Below are positions 17,589 to 29,733 of a DNA stretch of 64,000 bases, in pieces (positions within the stretch are counted from its first letter, which is position 1; the number at the start of each line of letters is the position of its first letter). Source of the stretch: Prostheceraeus crozeri (Eukaryota; Platyhelminthes; Polycladida; Euryleptidae). The stretch lies in contig CAJQUW010008650.1 of NCBI GenBank assembly GCA_907163375.1, positions 1 to 64,000 of the forward strand, written 5' to 3'. A model generated the notes under the pieces. It saw only the letters and a list, made by a program, of their open reading frames with translations. It had not been told where the DNA came from and did no database searches. Made by a program: the position numbers and the translations under genes.

Positions 17589-17792
17589 AAGTGGTTCTCA
17601 ACATTGCATGGTCTATGGCCCCCTTCCCAGCCATTCGACTTTCCGTGGCCCTCTGCTAATGTCTGATAGCAATTCATTTCCCATTCAACTTCTTTGTTGC
17701 TACTTTCTCCAAGTTTCTTCAACCCTTACGATTACATAAATTTACTTGAATTGTGCCGTTATAAATTAGGCGCCCCCGGTTGAGAACGACTG
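17589..17792. mobile_element. hAT-type MITE with perfect 8-bp target duplication
   Basis: The left end AAGTGGTTCTCAAC and right end GTTGAGAACGACTG are inverted repeats of the widespread hAT terminus CAGTGGTTCTCAAC. Both sides are flanked by GGATAGAC (17581-17588 and 17793-17800), a perfect 8-bp target-site duplication. At 204 bp it is non-autonomous. Confidence 0.9.
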
Positions 17793-17800
17793 GGATAGAC

Positions 17801-18682
17801 CATGGTTGACTTCTATTGTGTCGTGCACATATAACAGATTTTGTTAAACGCTCAGCGGATTTTTTGCACTTTGACTTGAATTCACGGAAAGTAAAATTCA
17901 TCATGAAATGATGAAATTGGTGTTTTCACACTCAAGATCGGTGGTACATTGCGGTATAGGGTAGCCCCATCAGCGGTTCCAGAAGCCCATTCGCTGTGTG
18001 GTTCCTGGAAACAGTTACGACTAAACTTCCAAGACAGATGAACGACGACAAATGCTCTCTTCCAAGCGCGTGTGATCTTTTTTCGTGCGAAATATAAGGT
18101 TATACGCAAACAAACGCTTGTTTATATAAATCACAATCAGTATGAGATTATATTCAAAGCCCTACACTAACACTTATTATTGAAATTTTGAATAGGCTGT
18201 TTGGTTTTTCTTTCATTTCATTTAACATGGAAATAAAGTATAATGATGTAGTACAGAAGTGAAATATCGCTAAAATTTATACAATGAATTGATTTTTCAA
18301 GATGATCGATGAACTACAGTTATTTCAATTAGGCATGTAATACAACTATATTACTTCTAACAAGCATTGGTAATAGTTATATTTCATATGAAAGATGTTC
18401 ACTTTGATCAACAGATTTTGTCTATCAATTCGTCGAATTATATACATCTGCAACTTCTATTTAAGTCTGTGATTTATGAGTAGCTTTCATGATTATACTT
18501 TGCACTATGACCGTAAATCAGAGAAAATAAATAACGATACTGATGCAGATCAATAATGCTTCCATTGTGATTGCGAATGTTAATAAACAGAATCTTTTAT
18601 GTCTATACAACCTTATTGTGATGAAACATTGTACAAATCTTCTGGCCCTCCTCGTGAAAAATTGTTCCGCGGGCCCTGTGCA
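17801..18682. other. Unassigned spacer
   Basis: Only short chance frames are present. No repeat partner or RNA gene was recognised. Confidence 0.45.
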
Positions 18683-18840
18683 TGTAACAGATATCTCACC
18701 GTCAATTTTAATACGTGGCTCATTCGATTTCTATTCAAACTGACAGACATTCCTCTCGATTTAAGTTTATGCTCCTGCCTTCGAATGTCCTGTCATTTTT
18801 AAATGTATTCATCATCAATTTCATGTCCAAAACTGCATAT
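18683..18840. repeat. Dispersed repeat R2, copy 1
   Basis: It matches 29172-29322 over most of its length (ACAGATATCTC, CGTGGCTCATTC, CTCTCGATTTAAGTTTAT, ATTTCATGTCC). In both places it lies upstream of an R3 copy in the same order, so R2 and R3 may be parts of one larger element. Confidence 0.65.
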
Positions 18841-18973
18841 GGTCCTGTCGGTTTGTTGTACGAGTATTATCGGCAATCTGCAAACCGCACGCTGCCAAAC
18901 CGATGAAGTACTTGCTGTGCACTGATGATGAATGCCACGATATTTGATAATCTCACTTGAAGATTATTTGATA

Positions 18974-19215
18974 AGATGTCTACAGTTCTGCATAAGTTAT
19001 TGTTTTCATTGACGTTCGAATCATTTCATTCAGCATGTCCATATTGCCTTCTTTTCTCATTCCACGTCCCCATTGATGAATGTTGAAGAGATAATAGACT
19101 CTGTATCCTGCGATCCTTATCAATCCTTGCGATATTGAGCTCTCAGGTAGCACTCTCCCACGCAGGCTCCCACGGAGGCACATCTGAGAGCACGTGATTC
19201 CCTCAGGGTCAAAAA
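18974..19215. repeat. Repeat R3, copy 1 (242 bp, nearly identical to 29734-29975)
   Basis: The stretch from GATGTCTACAGTTCTGC to CCTCAGGGTCAAAAA is repeated almost base for base at 29734-29975 in the same orientation, so the duplication is recent. No coding frame or terminal repeats were found. A weak GTTCGAATCA resembles a tRNA B box, but no A box accompanies it. Confidence 0.85.
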
Positions 19216-21303
19216 ACAGGTGCTGTGGTTGCTGTGGCTCATTTTCAACGTCCAGTGCAGAAGGAAAGGTGGTAGCATATCCAGAGCTGTTTTTGCAAAT
19301 TTTCAGACACCGCCTTCGGAAAACAGATCTCCATGTTTACAGAAAAAACGTCGAAATGAATGAGAATAAAGGATCCAGACCATCCAAGTCCAGTTTTCAA
19401 GCAGAACAGTTTTACGTCATTCTTTGTTCTGACACTTACTCGCATAGTGTTCGCACTCCACATTTGCACCAGTGTGAACCATCTCACGGGTTGCGGAGCA
19501 CCACAAGGAGTATAACCTATTTAGTATATTAATCTGAAAATTACACAATACTTTTATGATAACATTGACTCTATTTGCCTCAGCAGGTTGAAAACTGCTC
19601 ATCTGTAGAGGACGCAGGACGGTTCTTTACATCTACAAGACTTGATGTCTTCCTAACTCATGAACTTCAGAACACAAATTCCTCCTCCAACCGTCACACG
19701 TTTCCCTTCCACCCTCCAAGACTTCGATGCAAAGAGAAATGTGTGAGACCTCTCCTCCTGACATGTTTTCATTCTTCTGTGAATGTCATTGAAACAACGA
19801 ACTTCTTCCACTGTTCCGTCAAATTGGAACGATTCTTAGAATGAAGTGGAAAGTCTCAATAGTTGAAACGTGAACAGTCTGCGTACAACTGAATTTCTAA
19901 TACGAACAAGTGATAAAATCCAGAGAATGAGTATTCACCAAGTTTGAAGAAGTTTACAATGCTACTTCTCATCTGCTGCATCGCTAATGATTGATTTGCT
20001 TTATGCTTTGCTTTACACCATCTCCATATTTCACTTTTAATCTGCATTGTTTGCATACAGGACGATCTCAATTCCATACTACTTGTATTATATTTTATAA
20101 AATGTATTTTTTTACATTTTATTACTCATGAATATCCGCTAAAGACGTCATCAAAGTATCCATGTGATTTGTTTATTGAATTGCCTGCGTTTTAGATGTG
20201 CGAATCCCAGCCATGTGCGGTATGTCAGATCAACACCGCAGTAGAAAAGGCGGAGAAGCTTGTAAATTTCAAATACTTGTCACAGTTTGAAATAATTGTT
20301 GTTGATGAACTAAGACCAAATTCAACTTTGACTAAGATGGAGTTCTCCAATAATGAAGTGCATAATTTGCGTTATTCATCAACGGATGAGTAGGAGATGG
20401 CATCCTGACTGGGTTTGACCCTATTTGCCTCAGTTGGGGGCATCATGGCTCTCCCCTCGGTTTTTATCTCACGCCGGAACGAATAATTGTTTGAAGGTCT
20501 CCTTTAGTGACTTTTCCTAACTTTGTGTTGGCGTTCTCTGAGTGGCAGCTGTTTTTTGTAGACCCAATATTTTAGCCACAGGAGCCACATGAAAAACATT
20601 TACGACCACATTTATCGATATTTTGGATTTTCTCTTCTACTGATAAGAATTTTGAGTTTGAAGTTGATTTGCAACTTCTGTAGTTTGTCCGTTCAGGAAA
20701 TATGGTCGAGTAATTATGTTAATTGATACTCAGATACTTTTTACCTCCTTGTGATGACTAATATTGCGTATGGACTATAAATGCTATTCAATAACTGAGC
20801 GAAATACACAAACTTCTCTAATATTCACCGATGTTGTTCTGAAAGATTTACCGGTGTGATTATTGATACATAGAGCTATAAATCTTGTTGATATGATTCA
20901 TAAAAATATTGTTTGAATTTTAAATTGCTATTTATAGTGTCAAGATTAACTTGGAATGAAAAACCGATACCACCAACGAATAGAGCATACCCAAAATAAT
21001 TGTTTATTCTCATGTCTTGCCACATAAGTCAATGGTTTAGAAGATCTCAGGGGGGGACAAGAAAAAGCCTAATTTCTGAGTGGTTGTCAAGAAGAAGCTT
21101 TGCAGCATCGTACTGTCCTCACCAACGGGTTACGAGTAATGGCTTCAATTTCGTCCCATTGTTGCCTACATGTCAACAATTGATTGGCACTTGAAAAACT
21201 TGTATATCACTGAACAATGATTGAAGTAGTACCTCACTGCTGAGATGGTAGAAACTAAATCCACGAAAACCAAATGAAGTCGGTGGTTGAAACAATGTAG
21301 GCC
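19216..21303. other. Unassigned spacer
   Basis: The short frames (for example 19194-19532 and 20196-20393) lack recognisable motifs. No RNA gene, terminal repeat or tandem repeat is evident. Confidence 0.45.
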
Positions 21304-21987
21304 TACACTGTAAATCGCTCAATACCAATCACATACGAAGGATGCATACCAAAGTATTTTGTTGGTATATTTCTGTATTTTCTTGGTATGTATTTGTATG
21401 CTTTTCGTATGTTATTTCAAATGTGGTATGCTTTACATACTAGAGCCATACCAGCACAATGTTAAAGGAAAGCATCAATGATTTCTAATATATGTTGATT
21501 GAAGGCTTTTTGTCAATAAAGATCACACTAATGTTACTACTGTTTTTGTAAGTAGTAAGATAATGACATTTAATAGTCAAACTTACAATACTGAATTCGA
21601 TTTTAATACATGTAAGACTGAGGCATTTCATAAATAATTAATAAGTATTTGACCATCAACAATTACGCATTATGTAATTTTGGAACTAAGCATATTATCA
21701 ATCCGAAATAAAAACACATTATAATTCATGAACGCAAAAATAGTTATGTTTCAGATATATAAGTCAGCATGGTTGCTCGAAAGTTATCGTTTTATTGAAA
21801 TGATGTTTATCAATATAGTTCATGGAAATTAGCTAAAAATTTGTCTTGTGAATGCTATAAGACAAGTTGCAAAGATGACATGCGGCTTTAATTTCTCAAT
21901 ATATCTAATCTAGTCAAATACCACACTCTGAGAAAGAAATATTCACGACTGGTATTACTGGGAAAAAGTTATTTGTAAGTAGTATGT

Positions 21988-23542
21988 GCTCACCTTGTCG
22001 ACCCTTGTCCCGCGTATCCGAAGGTAGGTCCAGTCCTCTTTTTCCATTCCTTCCGGTTATGGACCAGGGAGGCATCCACTCCTTTTGCCTTCATGTCGGC
22101 GGTTATTGTCGCTGTCCAGGTTTTCTTCGGGCGGCCTCTACCTCTTCTTCCTTCCACTTGCAGACGTGATGCTTTCTTAAGGGGATAGCTCTCTCCGCGA
22201 CGCTGCACATGACCAAACCATGACAGCCTTCTTGCTCTTGCCACTTCTTGAATAGGGGCTACCTCCACATTAGATCTTATTTCTTCATTGGTCTTCCGGT
22301 CCAAGCGTGTGTAGCCCTGCATCCACCTTAGCATCCGCATCTCCGCCACGTGCAGCTTCTGCTCATCTGTCTTGAGAGGGGCCCAGCACTCAGAACCATA
22401 AAGGATTGCTGGCTTGATCATAGAGGAGTATACTTTGCTCTTTATCTTCAGTGGCATCCTTCTGTCACATAGCACAGGAGTCAGTCTCTTCCATGTGTTC
22501 CAGCCGCAACGTACTCGATGTGCAACATCACATGCGCTGGTCACCTCAGTATTGACCATGGACCCCAGATATTTAAAGCAGTCCACACTCTTCACCGGCT
22601 GACTCTGAATCTCCATAGTTGTTCTTCTTGGGTCGGACGACAGATATTCGGTCTTGGAACGGCTTACCCTCAGGCCCTTACTCTCAAATGCTCTCCTCCA
22701 TGCTTCCAACCTTCGCTCTACATCTTGATGACTGCTTCCAAATATTACGAGATCGTCGGCGTATAACATATCCCAGGGACCACCTCTTCTGCAATCCTTG
22801 GAAATTTCATCCATTATTACGATGAAGAGAAAAGGGCTTAAAGCTGAGCCTTGATGTAGCCCAACAGAGACAGGAAAGGCACGACTTTCACCTTGTCTAC
22901 ATCTCACTGCAGTTGTGCTGTCCCTGTACATGTCCTGTATTAAACGGATGTAGCACTCCGGTACTTCCCGTGTGCGGAGACAATTCCATATCAGCTTCCT
23001 TGGGACTGTATCGTAGGCCTTTTCGAGATCAACGAACACTGCGTGGAAAGGCTTATTTTTCTCTCTGAATGCCTCCATCGCCATTCTCAGACAAAATTGT
23101 GGGTCTGTTGTGCCAACTCCTGGTCTGAAGCCAAATTGATTGATATCCACCTCAATAAGATCACGAAGACGCTTCTCCAAAATCTTCTCCAGAATCTTCA
23201 TGGTGTGACTGAGAAGCTTGATACCGCGATAGTTGCCAACATCTTGATGGTCTCCTTTACCCTTGAAGATGGGTGTAATAACACTTTTCCGCCACGCGTC
23301 CGGTATTCTTCCCGATGTCAGTATCTCATTGAAGAGGTACACCAGAAGGTCCAAGCCGTAGTCCCCAAGCACCTTGAAAACTTCAATAGGAATGTCATCC
23401 GGTCCACAACTTTTACCCGATCTCACTTTTTTCAGTTGCTTAGCCACTTCATCCCTTGTAATCATCTCCACTGGACCCACAACAGCAGCTCCAGCAGGGA
23501 TCTCTTCATGCGGCCTTGTTTGATTAATTTGATTGAATGAAC
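21988..23542 (-). mobile_element. 5'-truncated RTE-like LINE with 18-bp target duplication
   Basis: The insert is flanked by TATTTGTAAGTAGTATGT (21970-21987) and TATTTATAAGTAGTATGT (23543-23560), which differ at one base. It lies inside the TA-flanked MITE and is therefore younger. The 5' end is truncated (no endonuclease part). The 3' end stops only two bases after the stop codon, with no poly(A) tail. Confidence 0.88.
21990..23530 (-). CDS. RTE-like LINE reverse transcriptase (partial, open)
   Basis: About 510 codons are open without interruption. RT motifs appear in order: GKSCGPDDIPIEVFK, AWRKSVITPIFKGKGD, NYRGIKLLS, QFGFRPG, HAVFVDLEKAYDTVPR (catalytic Asp), VGLHQGSALSPFLF, MLYADDLVIFGSS (catalytic YADD) and FKYLGSMV. 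A C-terminal tail follows (RRLSWFGHVQRRGESYPLKK, RRGRGRPKKTW), typical of RTE-type LINEs. It copies LINE RNA into DNA at the target nick. The open frame reaches 23582, but codons upstream of about 23542 belong to the MITE and target duplication. An intact RT core suggests recent insertion. Confidence 0.93.
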
Positions 23543-23923
23543 TATTTATAAGTAGTATGTAATATAACTTATTTTTTGCCATGTGACTTAAAGCTATTCA
23601 TACGAAATGCATACGAAACACATACCAATTTCCATCGGGCTTCTTATATAAAACATACCAACAACTCGTATTTCATTGTAAAACAGCCAATCACAGATAG
23701 AATAGTTCGTATCGCTACATAACAATCACATACGAAAGTAAGTGAGATTTCGTATGAAAAATATACCAGATCTCTGTAAACATACGAGAATATCGTATCA
23801 GATGTTAGTTTCAAATTGTATGTGATTTTGGTATATGGTTGTATGTAATTTTCGTATCCAGCGATTTACAGTGTATATATGGTACCTCCTTCGAGCTGGC
23901 TCCATCATAGCATATAGGGTAAG

Positions 23924-24763
23924 CCATAGAGTAGGTATATTAGGTAGAGTGGTAACTCCGCATTTGTTAAATACCCAATGTGTATACACTTTCGATTTTA
24001 TTAAATGAACTCAAGGGAGATGCAGTCGGAGTTGTTTCAAAATGTGAGATATGCACATTTATGCAGTTTTGAAGAAATTGCAACGGAATTGACTGATCAT
24101 GATTGTAATACAGAAGGAATGATGGTATTTCACAGATTCTCAGTGGAGATTTAATATTTGTTAAATTAGCAATTCGAAATGTTCCTATTACTTTCATGCT
24201 CAACCTCAAGAATAGGCCTATTTTCTTAAGCGTGATCATATCACAGTCAACCTGCCACTTGCAGAGCAAAATCACGTAATCAAAGACAATGATTTCAATG
24301 AACTTAGAAAGATGTAAATGGTTCCACATCACTATTCAGATTTAAGAAATGAAACATGAATATAGTGAATCATAAAATCATACCGGTGAAAGTTGAATTA
24401 GAAACTTGAAATTTCGGCCAAAAAATGCAAGCACGAATGATATCGCGACTTTTTTCATGAAGACTTCCATTAGAATACGGATCATGAAATTCCCTTGATA
24501 ATCAGCTTAATTTCCTCTTAGTAAGGATGCTTATTAGCAAATATTCATTCCTTTTGATATCCAACTTGTTTCATACTACTTATACAGGGGAGTCATCTCG
24601 GTAGTAGGCCTATGTAAATTGGCAAATTTTGACTTTTTTCAAAAGTGCTCAAATAATTTTGGGACCACGGGAACGTAATCTCCGCAAAAAACTGAACTTT
24701 TGATATAAAAATTTCCACTATATGCACTTACAGACACTCTACCTACATATCCCTACTCTATGA
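23924..24763. mobile_element. Candidate 840-bp MITE with inverted repeats
   Basis: The left end CCATAGAGTAGGTATATTAG pairs with the right end ATCCCTACTCTATGA, and both continue into TAGGTAGAGTG/CACTCTACCTA. GGTAAG flanks both sides (23918-23923 and 24764-24769), giving a possible 6-bp (or imperfect 8-bp) target duplication. No transposase lies inside. It abuts a hAT transposase scrap, which may be coincidence or its host. Confidence 0.5.
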
Positions 24764-25127
24764 GGTAAGTAATTATCAAGTTTTCCAAAATAACGTCGGT
24801 CATCCATGAAGCATCCAGTTTCAGAGACATCGGCATGCAGAGTAAACATTCTTCCACTTTTCCATTCTTAACAAATCGAACTGAAATGGAGATATTTTCG
24901 ATGTTGCTCTTGTCACGCGTTCCATCCGCTAAAAGTGTAAAAAACGGAACGTCAGCATTCAGACAGTCTGATGCATCTCCGCTCGAAGCGATATCTGCAA
25001 GAGTGTCAGTCATTTTGAATCGACGGCGATGAGTAGGTGGAATTGCGAGGTATTTCGGGCTCAATGTCAGCAAGCTTTTTATCCTTTCGAGGAAGTGTTC
25101 ACTGATTGAGTCAACACTTAACGTCAT
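24764..25127 (-). pseudogene. hAT-type transposase (DUF4371/ZMYM1-like) fragment
   Basis: The frame contains FFTLLADGTRDKSNIENISI, then VRFVKNGKVEECLLCM and MTDVILENL. This follows the 'F-x-x-LADET-x-D...E-x-L-x-I-x-x-RYV...G-x-x-x-E' pattern of the RNase H-like start of hAT-related transposases and their host relatives. Only about 120 residues remain, with no BED finger and no C-terminal dimerisation part. It is cut on its C-terminal side at the edge of the neighbouring MITE. It is a scrap of a DNA transposon or a derived gene. Confidence 0.7.
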
Positions 25128-25228
25128 GCAACAACTCCATTCATCATTATGCTAATAGAATTTTCTTGGATAGACTTTGTCATCAATTAAGACTAGACAC
25201 GTGTGAACATTATTTAATAGGGTTAAAA

Positions 25229-26336
25229 TAGGGTTTACAATCCCGGGATCTCGACTCTATTTCCGAGATTAAAAATCCCGGGATTACGTCTTCGAGATCT
25301 CGAGGTATTTCGAGATATTTGAAAGATTGGCCCTGAGTTCCTTCTAAGTGACATAGTTAAGAGACTCAATGGCTTTTTTGAAAATGCATCCAAATTTTTT
25401 ATGTTCCAAGTTTGATAAATTGCCAATGTGCTGTATTTGCTGAGCCAGCTGGTTAAGCCTCGTTCCCACGATGACACCAGTGTCGTGACATTAGTCCGAG
25501 GAGCAGCGCGAAATCTGGGCTAAATCAATGCCGTGACACAAACCGTTCAGACGCTTAATAAACAGTGTTGTGACACTGCTACTGGTATTGCTTCTGTAAA
25601 CTGAAAATACTTCGTAAATTGATAGCTGAAAGACAAATCACAACGATTTAAAATAACGACTAAAGGCCCGTTCAAGGCTCGTTCAGACAGAGCTAAGTTT
25701 GCGGTTTGCGGTCTTCGAGGGAAAAACCGTCGAAGAAACGGTGAGTCTCCCGAATTCGCTCTATTGACAGGTCACCGGACTACTGCTACTGCAGCTGCGC
25801 TGTGTTGGTTTTCACACATCGACAACGAATTGTGTCTCGGTGATTAATTGACGGTGAAAGACAATTTGAAAAAAATTATCAGTTATCGACAAAATGACAT
25901 TGCAGTTGTGTTCATCTTGTTGTGATGAAGACAACGTTTCGTTCATCAAAATCGACCCAGTGGTTCAGAAGTTATGTCAAAAAATGCATTTGTTCTCTAA
26001 GTGAATGTATGCTCAACTGATAAGTGAGTACCGTTGACAGAAAGTCTTCGAAACACAAAATTGGCGATAGCTCAGCTAATATTAGATCAAATTTAACAAA
26101 TAGACTTCATTTTACTTGTCATTTCATGATTGTGAAGATGGTGTTTGTTTAGTTCACGTTGAAAGATATACATTTTACAAGCACGTATCGTCTTTTGAAA
26201 TATTTCTTGAAACTTAATGATTAAAAACATATACAGTATATATAAATCTCGATCGAGATTCCGGGATCCCGGGATTGCGATTAGCCAGTCTCGAAAATCC
26301 CGGGATTGAGAAAACGGCTCGAGATTGTAAACCCTA
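25229..26336. mobile_element. Non-autonomous hAT-like element with 8-bp target duplication
   Basis: The ends are TAGGGTTTACAATCCCGGG (left) and ATTGTAAACCCTA (right), inverted with respect to each other, with several CCCGGGATT repeats near both ends. Perfect 8-bp duplications GGTTAAAA flank it (25221-25228 and 26337-26344). A related uninterrupted site (AATAGGGTTAAAACGATA on the minus strand near 29080-29100) shows what the target looked like. It is 1108 bp long and no transposase frame was found. Confidence 0.85.
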
Positions 26337-26344
26337 GGTTAAAA

Positions 26345-26680
26345 CGATAGTGAAATTTTCATTATCGATATTTCAAAATTCTTTATTGATAATTTCGATA
26401 TTAATATCGATATTATTGACGATATTAATATCGACAATAATATTCATATTGATAATGATCTCTATGATGATATCGATGCAACATAACGCTATCTATTCAC
26501 TATCTGTAAATCGATTAAAGATCAAAAAATTGTGAGTATCGATATGAATATTTGCATCAAGATATTAATAATGATAGCTATATCCGTATATTTATCATTT
26601 AGCCTATGGAAAATCAACATGTACAAGTACACCTATATATCGATGACGTTCGTATACAATTTTCGATCAGACATCAGCTA
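26345..26680. repeat. ATCGATATT-rich repeat, copy 1
   Basis: Dense GATATT/AATATCGATA words run through this stretch. The other copy (28620-29105) lies in reverse orientation and shares the AATAGGGTTAAAACGATA edge. The hAT-like element inserted into this copy. Confidence 0.6.
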
Positions 26681-26689
26681 AGTTCTAAT

Positions 26690-26985
26690 GTCGAAAACAC
26701 AGAATTAGACAGGTCGTCTCTTCTTCTGTTTGACTAGAAGGGAAGCATTGGAACATGTAACGTAAATGAAATGGAACAATCTCCTGACTAAATACCATAG
26801 CAATCGAACAATGAGCAGCCAGTTCAACATTAAACACGCCAAATTGTGCAAAGTTTCAGTGACTGTTATCAACCGGATCACACAGCAAAGAAACACAGTC
26901 GATGTCAAGTTCTACAGAGAAGTTTGTGAACGTTTTTTCATGCGCCTGCTAACTTTTTTTAACCCTTTCACTGCTGATGGTAAGT
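26690..26985 (-). repeat. Dispersed repeat R1, copy 2
   Basis: It matches the second half of the R1 copies at 29590-29731 and 58400-58650 in reverse orientation (AACTTTTTTT...GGCGCATGAAAAAACG, GTTCTACAGAGAAG, CAACCGGATCACA). Confidence 0.7.
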
Positions 26986-27780
26986 ATACTAGCCATGGGT
27001 GCATTCTCTCCTGTGCTAAGTCAGTTTTATAATTCATTCTCTCCCGTGCTTGATGCTTCCCTGCAAAATCCACCGACAGATAATGACAGTTTCAATCAAC
27101 AAACATGTGTTTTGGTTCCGCTTACAATACAGCTCATTAGGGGCGTGGAATGACGACAAGTTTCGAGATAAGAGCTTTGACATCCAAATATATTGAAATA
27201 TCGGAATACAACTGTGAATGTCAAACTCTCACATTTTTGGCACGGAATCACAAGCCTCAAGCATCTGATGACCGTCTACAAAGCAAGCGTGATAAAAGGA
27301 CATTAGGGCAAAGGTGCGACGAAGCAGGAGAATGAAACGGTCTCTGCAAATGCTTGTCTGGATGTAAGAAACCTCAGGAAGAAAATGACGGAAATTGTTC
27401 ACTTGTCATGACTCATGATCTGTGTACATGTAGCTTCACCAAGACCGCCCTCTCTTCGAAACATCTTGGCGACGTTCCTGAAATACATGTACTTTTGCAT
27501 CAAAGTTTGATCCCACAGAAGGCTCACTAATGCAGCCTACTGATATATATGCATTTTCCATCAAAGTGTTGCCGAATGTGCATTCATTATTCACCATCTT
27601 ATTTATCTTACATGTATAATAAGTAGGAAAGTTTCGTGTACGCTTTTGCGCAAATGCAACGAAATTGTTAGAAACTTTCCGATGCACTAGATATTTTGTT
27701 TCTTCGAATTTCGATTCTTTGGTTGTTTAATAAATTTTGCGTACGTGTGTGCGTAAAACATTCTGAGGAGTATCGAGAAA
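26986..27780. other. Unassigned spacer
   Basis: Short frames only, with no recognised motif or repeat partner. Confidence 0.4.
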
Positions 27781-28020
27781 CCAACATTATCGAGAAAACT
27801 TTCGCGCAATGATCTGAATTCATCGAATCTGAAGGAGTCGTGGCCATTGGAGCATTTGGAGGAATTCACAGCAATCCGCAAGCGACGCACGACTATTTTT
27901 CCTATCTCTGCAAGGTATTAAGAAACTCGTTTTTCCCACTTATTAAGTTCCTGCATATGCCATCTGTTTGAATCAGCTTGCACTTCTAGCAAAGTGATAC
28001 GCTTAAACAATCTAATTCTG
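27781..28020 (-). repeat. Dispersed repeat R1, copy 3
   Basis: It matches 15388-15640 closely and in the same orientation (CGAGAAAACTT, GCGCAATGATCTGAATTC, GCAATCCGCAAGCGACGCAC). Confidence 0.75.
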
Positions 28021-28619
28021 TGGTCGAAAATGATAAATTTGATAAGTCTAACTGAAAGTATGATCGGTAAGTATGAAGAAACTGAAGGCAAATGATATGT
28101 CTTGTAATGATTAAACATCATGTCAAGTTATAGATTTTGTTAGCTATCACGAATGCAATACCGGACTTAATTTCACTCGTCCCATGGCATGAAGTATTCG
28201 AAATGAGTGAGATCAAGTGGTTGTCTGTCACTAATATGACAAGAGAAAGTAGGATGGTCTCGCTTAGTCAATGTGTAACCAGGACAGTGTGCGTCGCCTT
28301 GGGAAATTTGCTCGATCGATAGCAGGCTGCGCAAGCTTATGTCGTCTGTTGATGTTTGGATCAGCTGACCTATTGTTCACGGGGGAGACTGAGTAACGAA
28401 CGATGATTGATAAAAGGTCATTTACATTGCTTATCGCTAGCAGTCGTTATGTGTGCGCCATGAAACAATGGGCTGCTGCCGTTTACTCCGACGAATCATA
28501 TCGTTATGTTGAGAGCATTCATCTTTCTCTCAGGACAGAAATTAATCTCTGAGGCTGCGGTCTCCTACTATGAGCTACCGAATATAGTGTATAAGTACAT
28601 ATGTACATAGGAGTGTGTA
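28021..28619. other. Unassigned spacer
   Basis: Nothing recognised beyond short chance frames. Confidence 0.4.
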
Positions 28620-29105
28620 AAATATAGGTGCGATATCGATATTTTTATGAAAAGTACGGTAGGGAAAATCAATATTCTAAACGATATTTAACATCGACAT
28701 ACATTCTTTAATATGGACTATATCGATACCTGTATTATCGATAGCAACTTATCATCAATATTACACCAATACTTATAACGATATCATTATCACTGATTAT
28801 GTCGGTAATACTACTAGTGTATGCCTAAATATTGATCTTGTCATCAACATATACGTATATATTGATATTAGAGCCAATATGATCATTTGACACCAATTTC
28901 AAGATTTATCAAGATAGATAGCATTGTTAAAAATAATACCGATGTCATCATCGGTGATGATATTGACATTCACATCGTTATTGTTATCGATATTTTTATC
29001 AGTATTATTTCTAGAAATATCGATATTATTGGTATCGGAAAAATACCGATAATATCGATATTATCGTATCGGTATCGATATCGTTTTAACCCTATTATTT
29101 AACAG
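28620..29105. repeat. ATCGATATT-rich repeat, copy 2 (reverse)
   Basis: It consists of repeated ATCGATATT, TATCGATA and GATATTATTGG words. Its right edge (CGATATCGTTTTAACCCTATT) is the reverse complement of the site hit by the hAT-like element at 25229. Confidence 0.6.
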
Positions 29106-29171
29106 GAGGGGAGAAAGTTTTAACACGGGGGACCTTGCCCTGCCCCCCACCCGCTGGCGACGGGCCTGGTA

Positions 29172-29322
29172 ACAGATATCTCTCCGTAAATTTTAATGCG
29201 TGGCTCATTCAATTTATATTCCAACTGACAGACAATCCTCTCGATTTAAGTTTATTATCTGCCTTCCAACTGTGCGGTGTTAAATGTGTTCATTATCGAT
29301 TTCATGTCCTAAATTACACATA
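29172..29322. repeat. Dispersed repeat R2, copy 2
   Basis: Pairs with 18683-18840, same orientation. GC-rich flanking sequence (CCTGCCCCCCACCCGC) precedes it. Confidence 0.65.
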
Positions 29323-29329
29323 ATCACAC

Positions 29330-29731
29330 AGAATTAGATTGCTTAAGCGGTGTCACTTTGCTAGAAGTGCAAACTGATTCAAAACGATGGCACATGCAGG
29401 AACCTACTAAGTGGTCAAAAAGAAATTTTTATGCCTTAGGGAGATTAAAAAATCGCCGTGCGTCGCCTGCGGATTGCTCTGAATTCCTCCAAAATGCTCC
29501 GATCGCCACAACTCTTTCAGATTCGATGAATTCAGATCATTGCTCAAAAACTTTCCCAATAATGTTGGGCCCTCCAATCATTTCAAAAAAAGTTAGCAGG
29601 CGCACGAAAAAAACGTTCACAAACTTCTCTGTAGAACTTGACATCGTCTGTGTCTCTTTGCTGTGTGATCCGGTTGATAACAGTCACTGAAACTTCACAC
29701 AATTTGGCGTTTTAAATGTTGAACTGGCTAC
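29330..29731 (+). repeat. Dispersed repeat R1, copy 4 (longest clean copy)
   Basis: It covers both halves of R1, from TAGATTGCTTAAGCGGTGTC to GTGATCCGGTTGATAACAG. It ends at GTTGAACTGGCT, immediately before R3. A 110-codon frame inside shows no known domain and is not kept open in other copies, so R1 is probably non-coding. Confidence 0.75.
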
Positions 29732-29733
29732 AA

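Larger units (their letters stand above)
21306..23873. mobile_element. TA-flanked MITE (Tc1/mariner-type ends) split by a LINE
   Basis: The ends are perfect 14-bp inverted repeats, CACTGTAAATCGCT (21306-21319) and AGCGATTTACAGTG (23860-23873), each flanked by TA, the target duplication of Tc1/mariner elements. Inside, short motifs such as CATACGAA, TTCGTATG and GGTATG recur many times in both directions. Without the LINE insertion the element is about 1 kb and carries no transposase. Confidence 0.75.

Noticed and set aside
18974-19215. tRNA-derived SINE
   Set aside because: Only a weak B-box-like word is present. There is no A box at the right distance and no tail.
29358-29690. 110-codon frame in repeat R1 as a gene
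   Set aside because: Other R1 copies do not keep the frame and no motif is visible.
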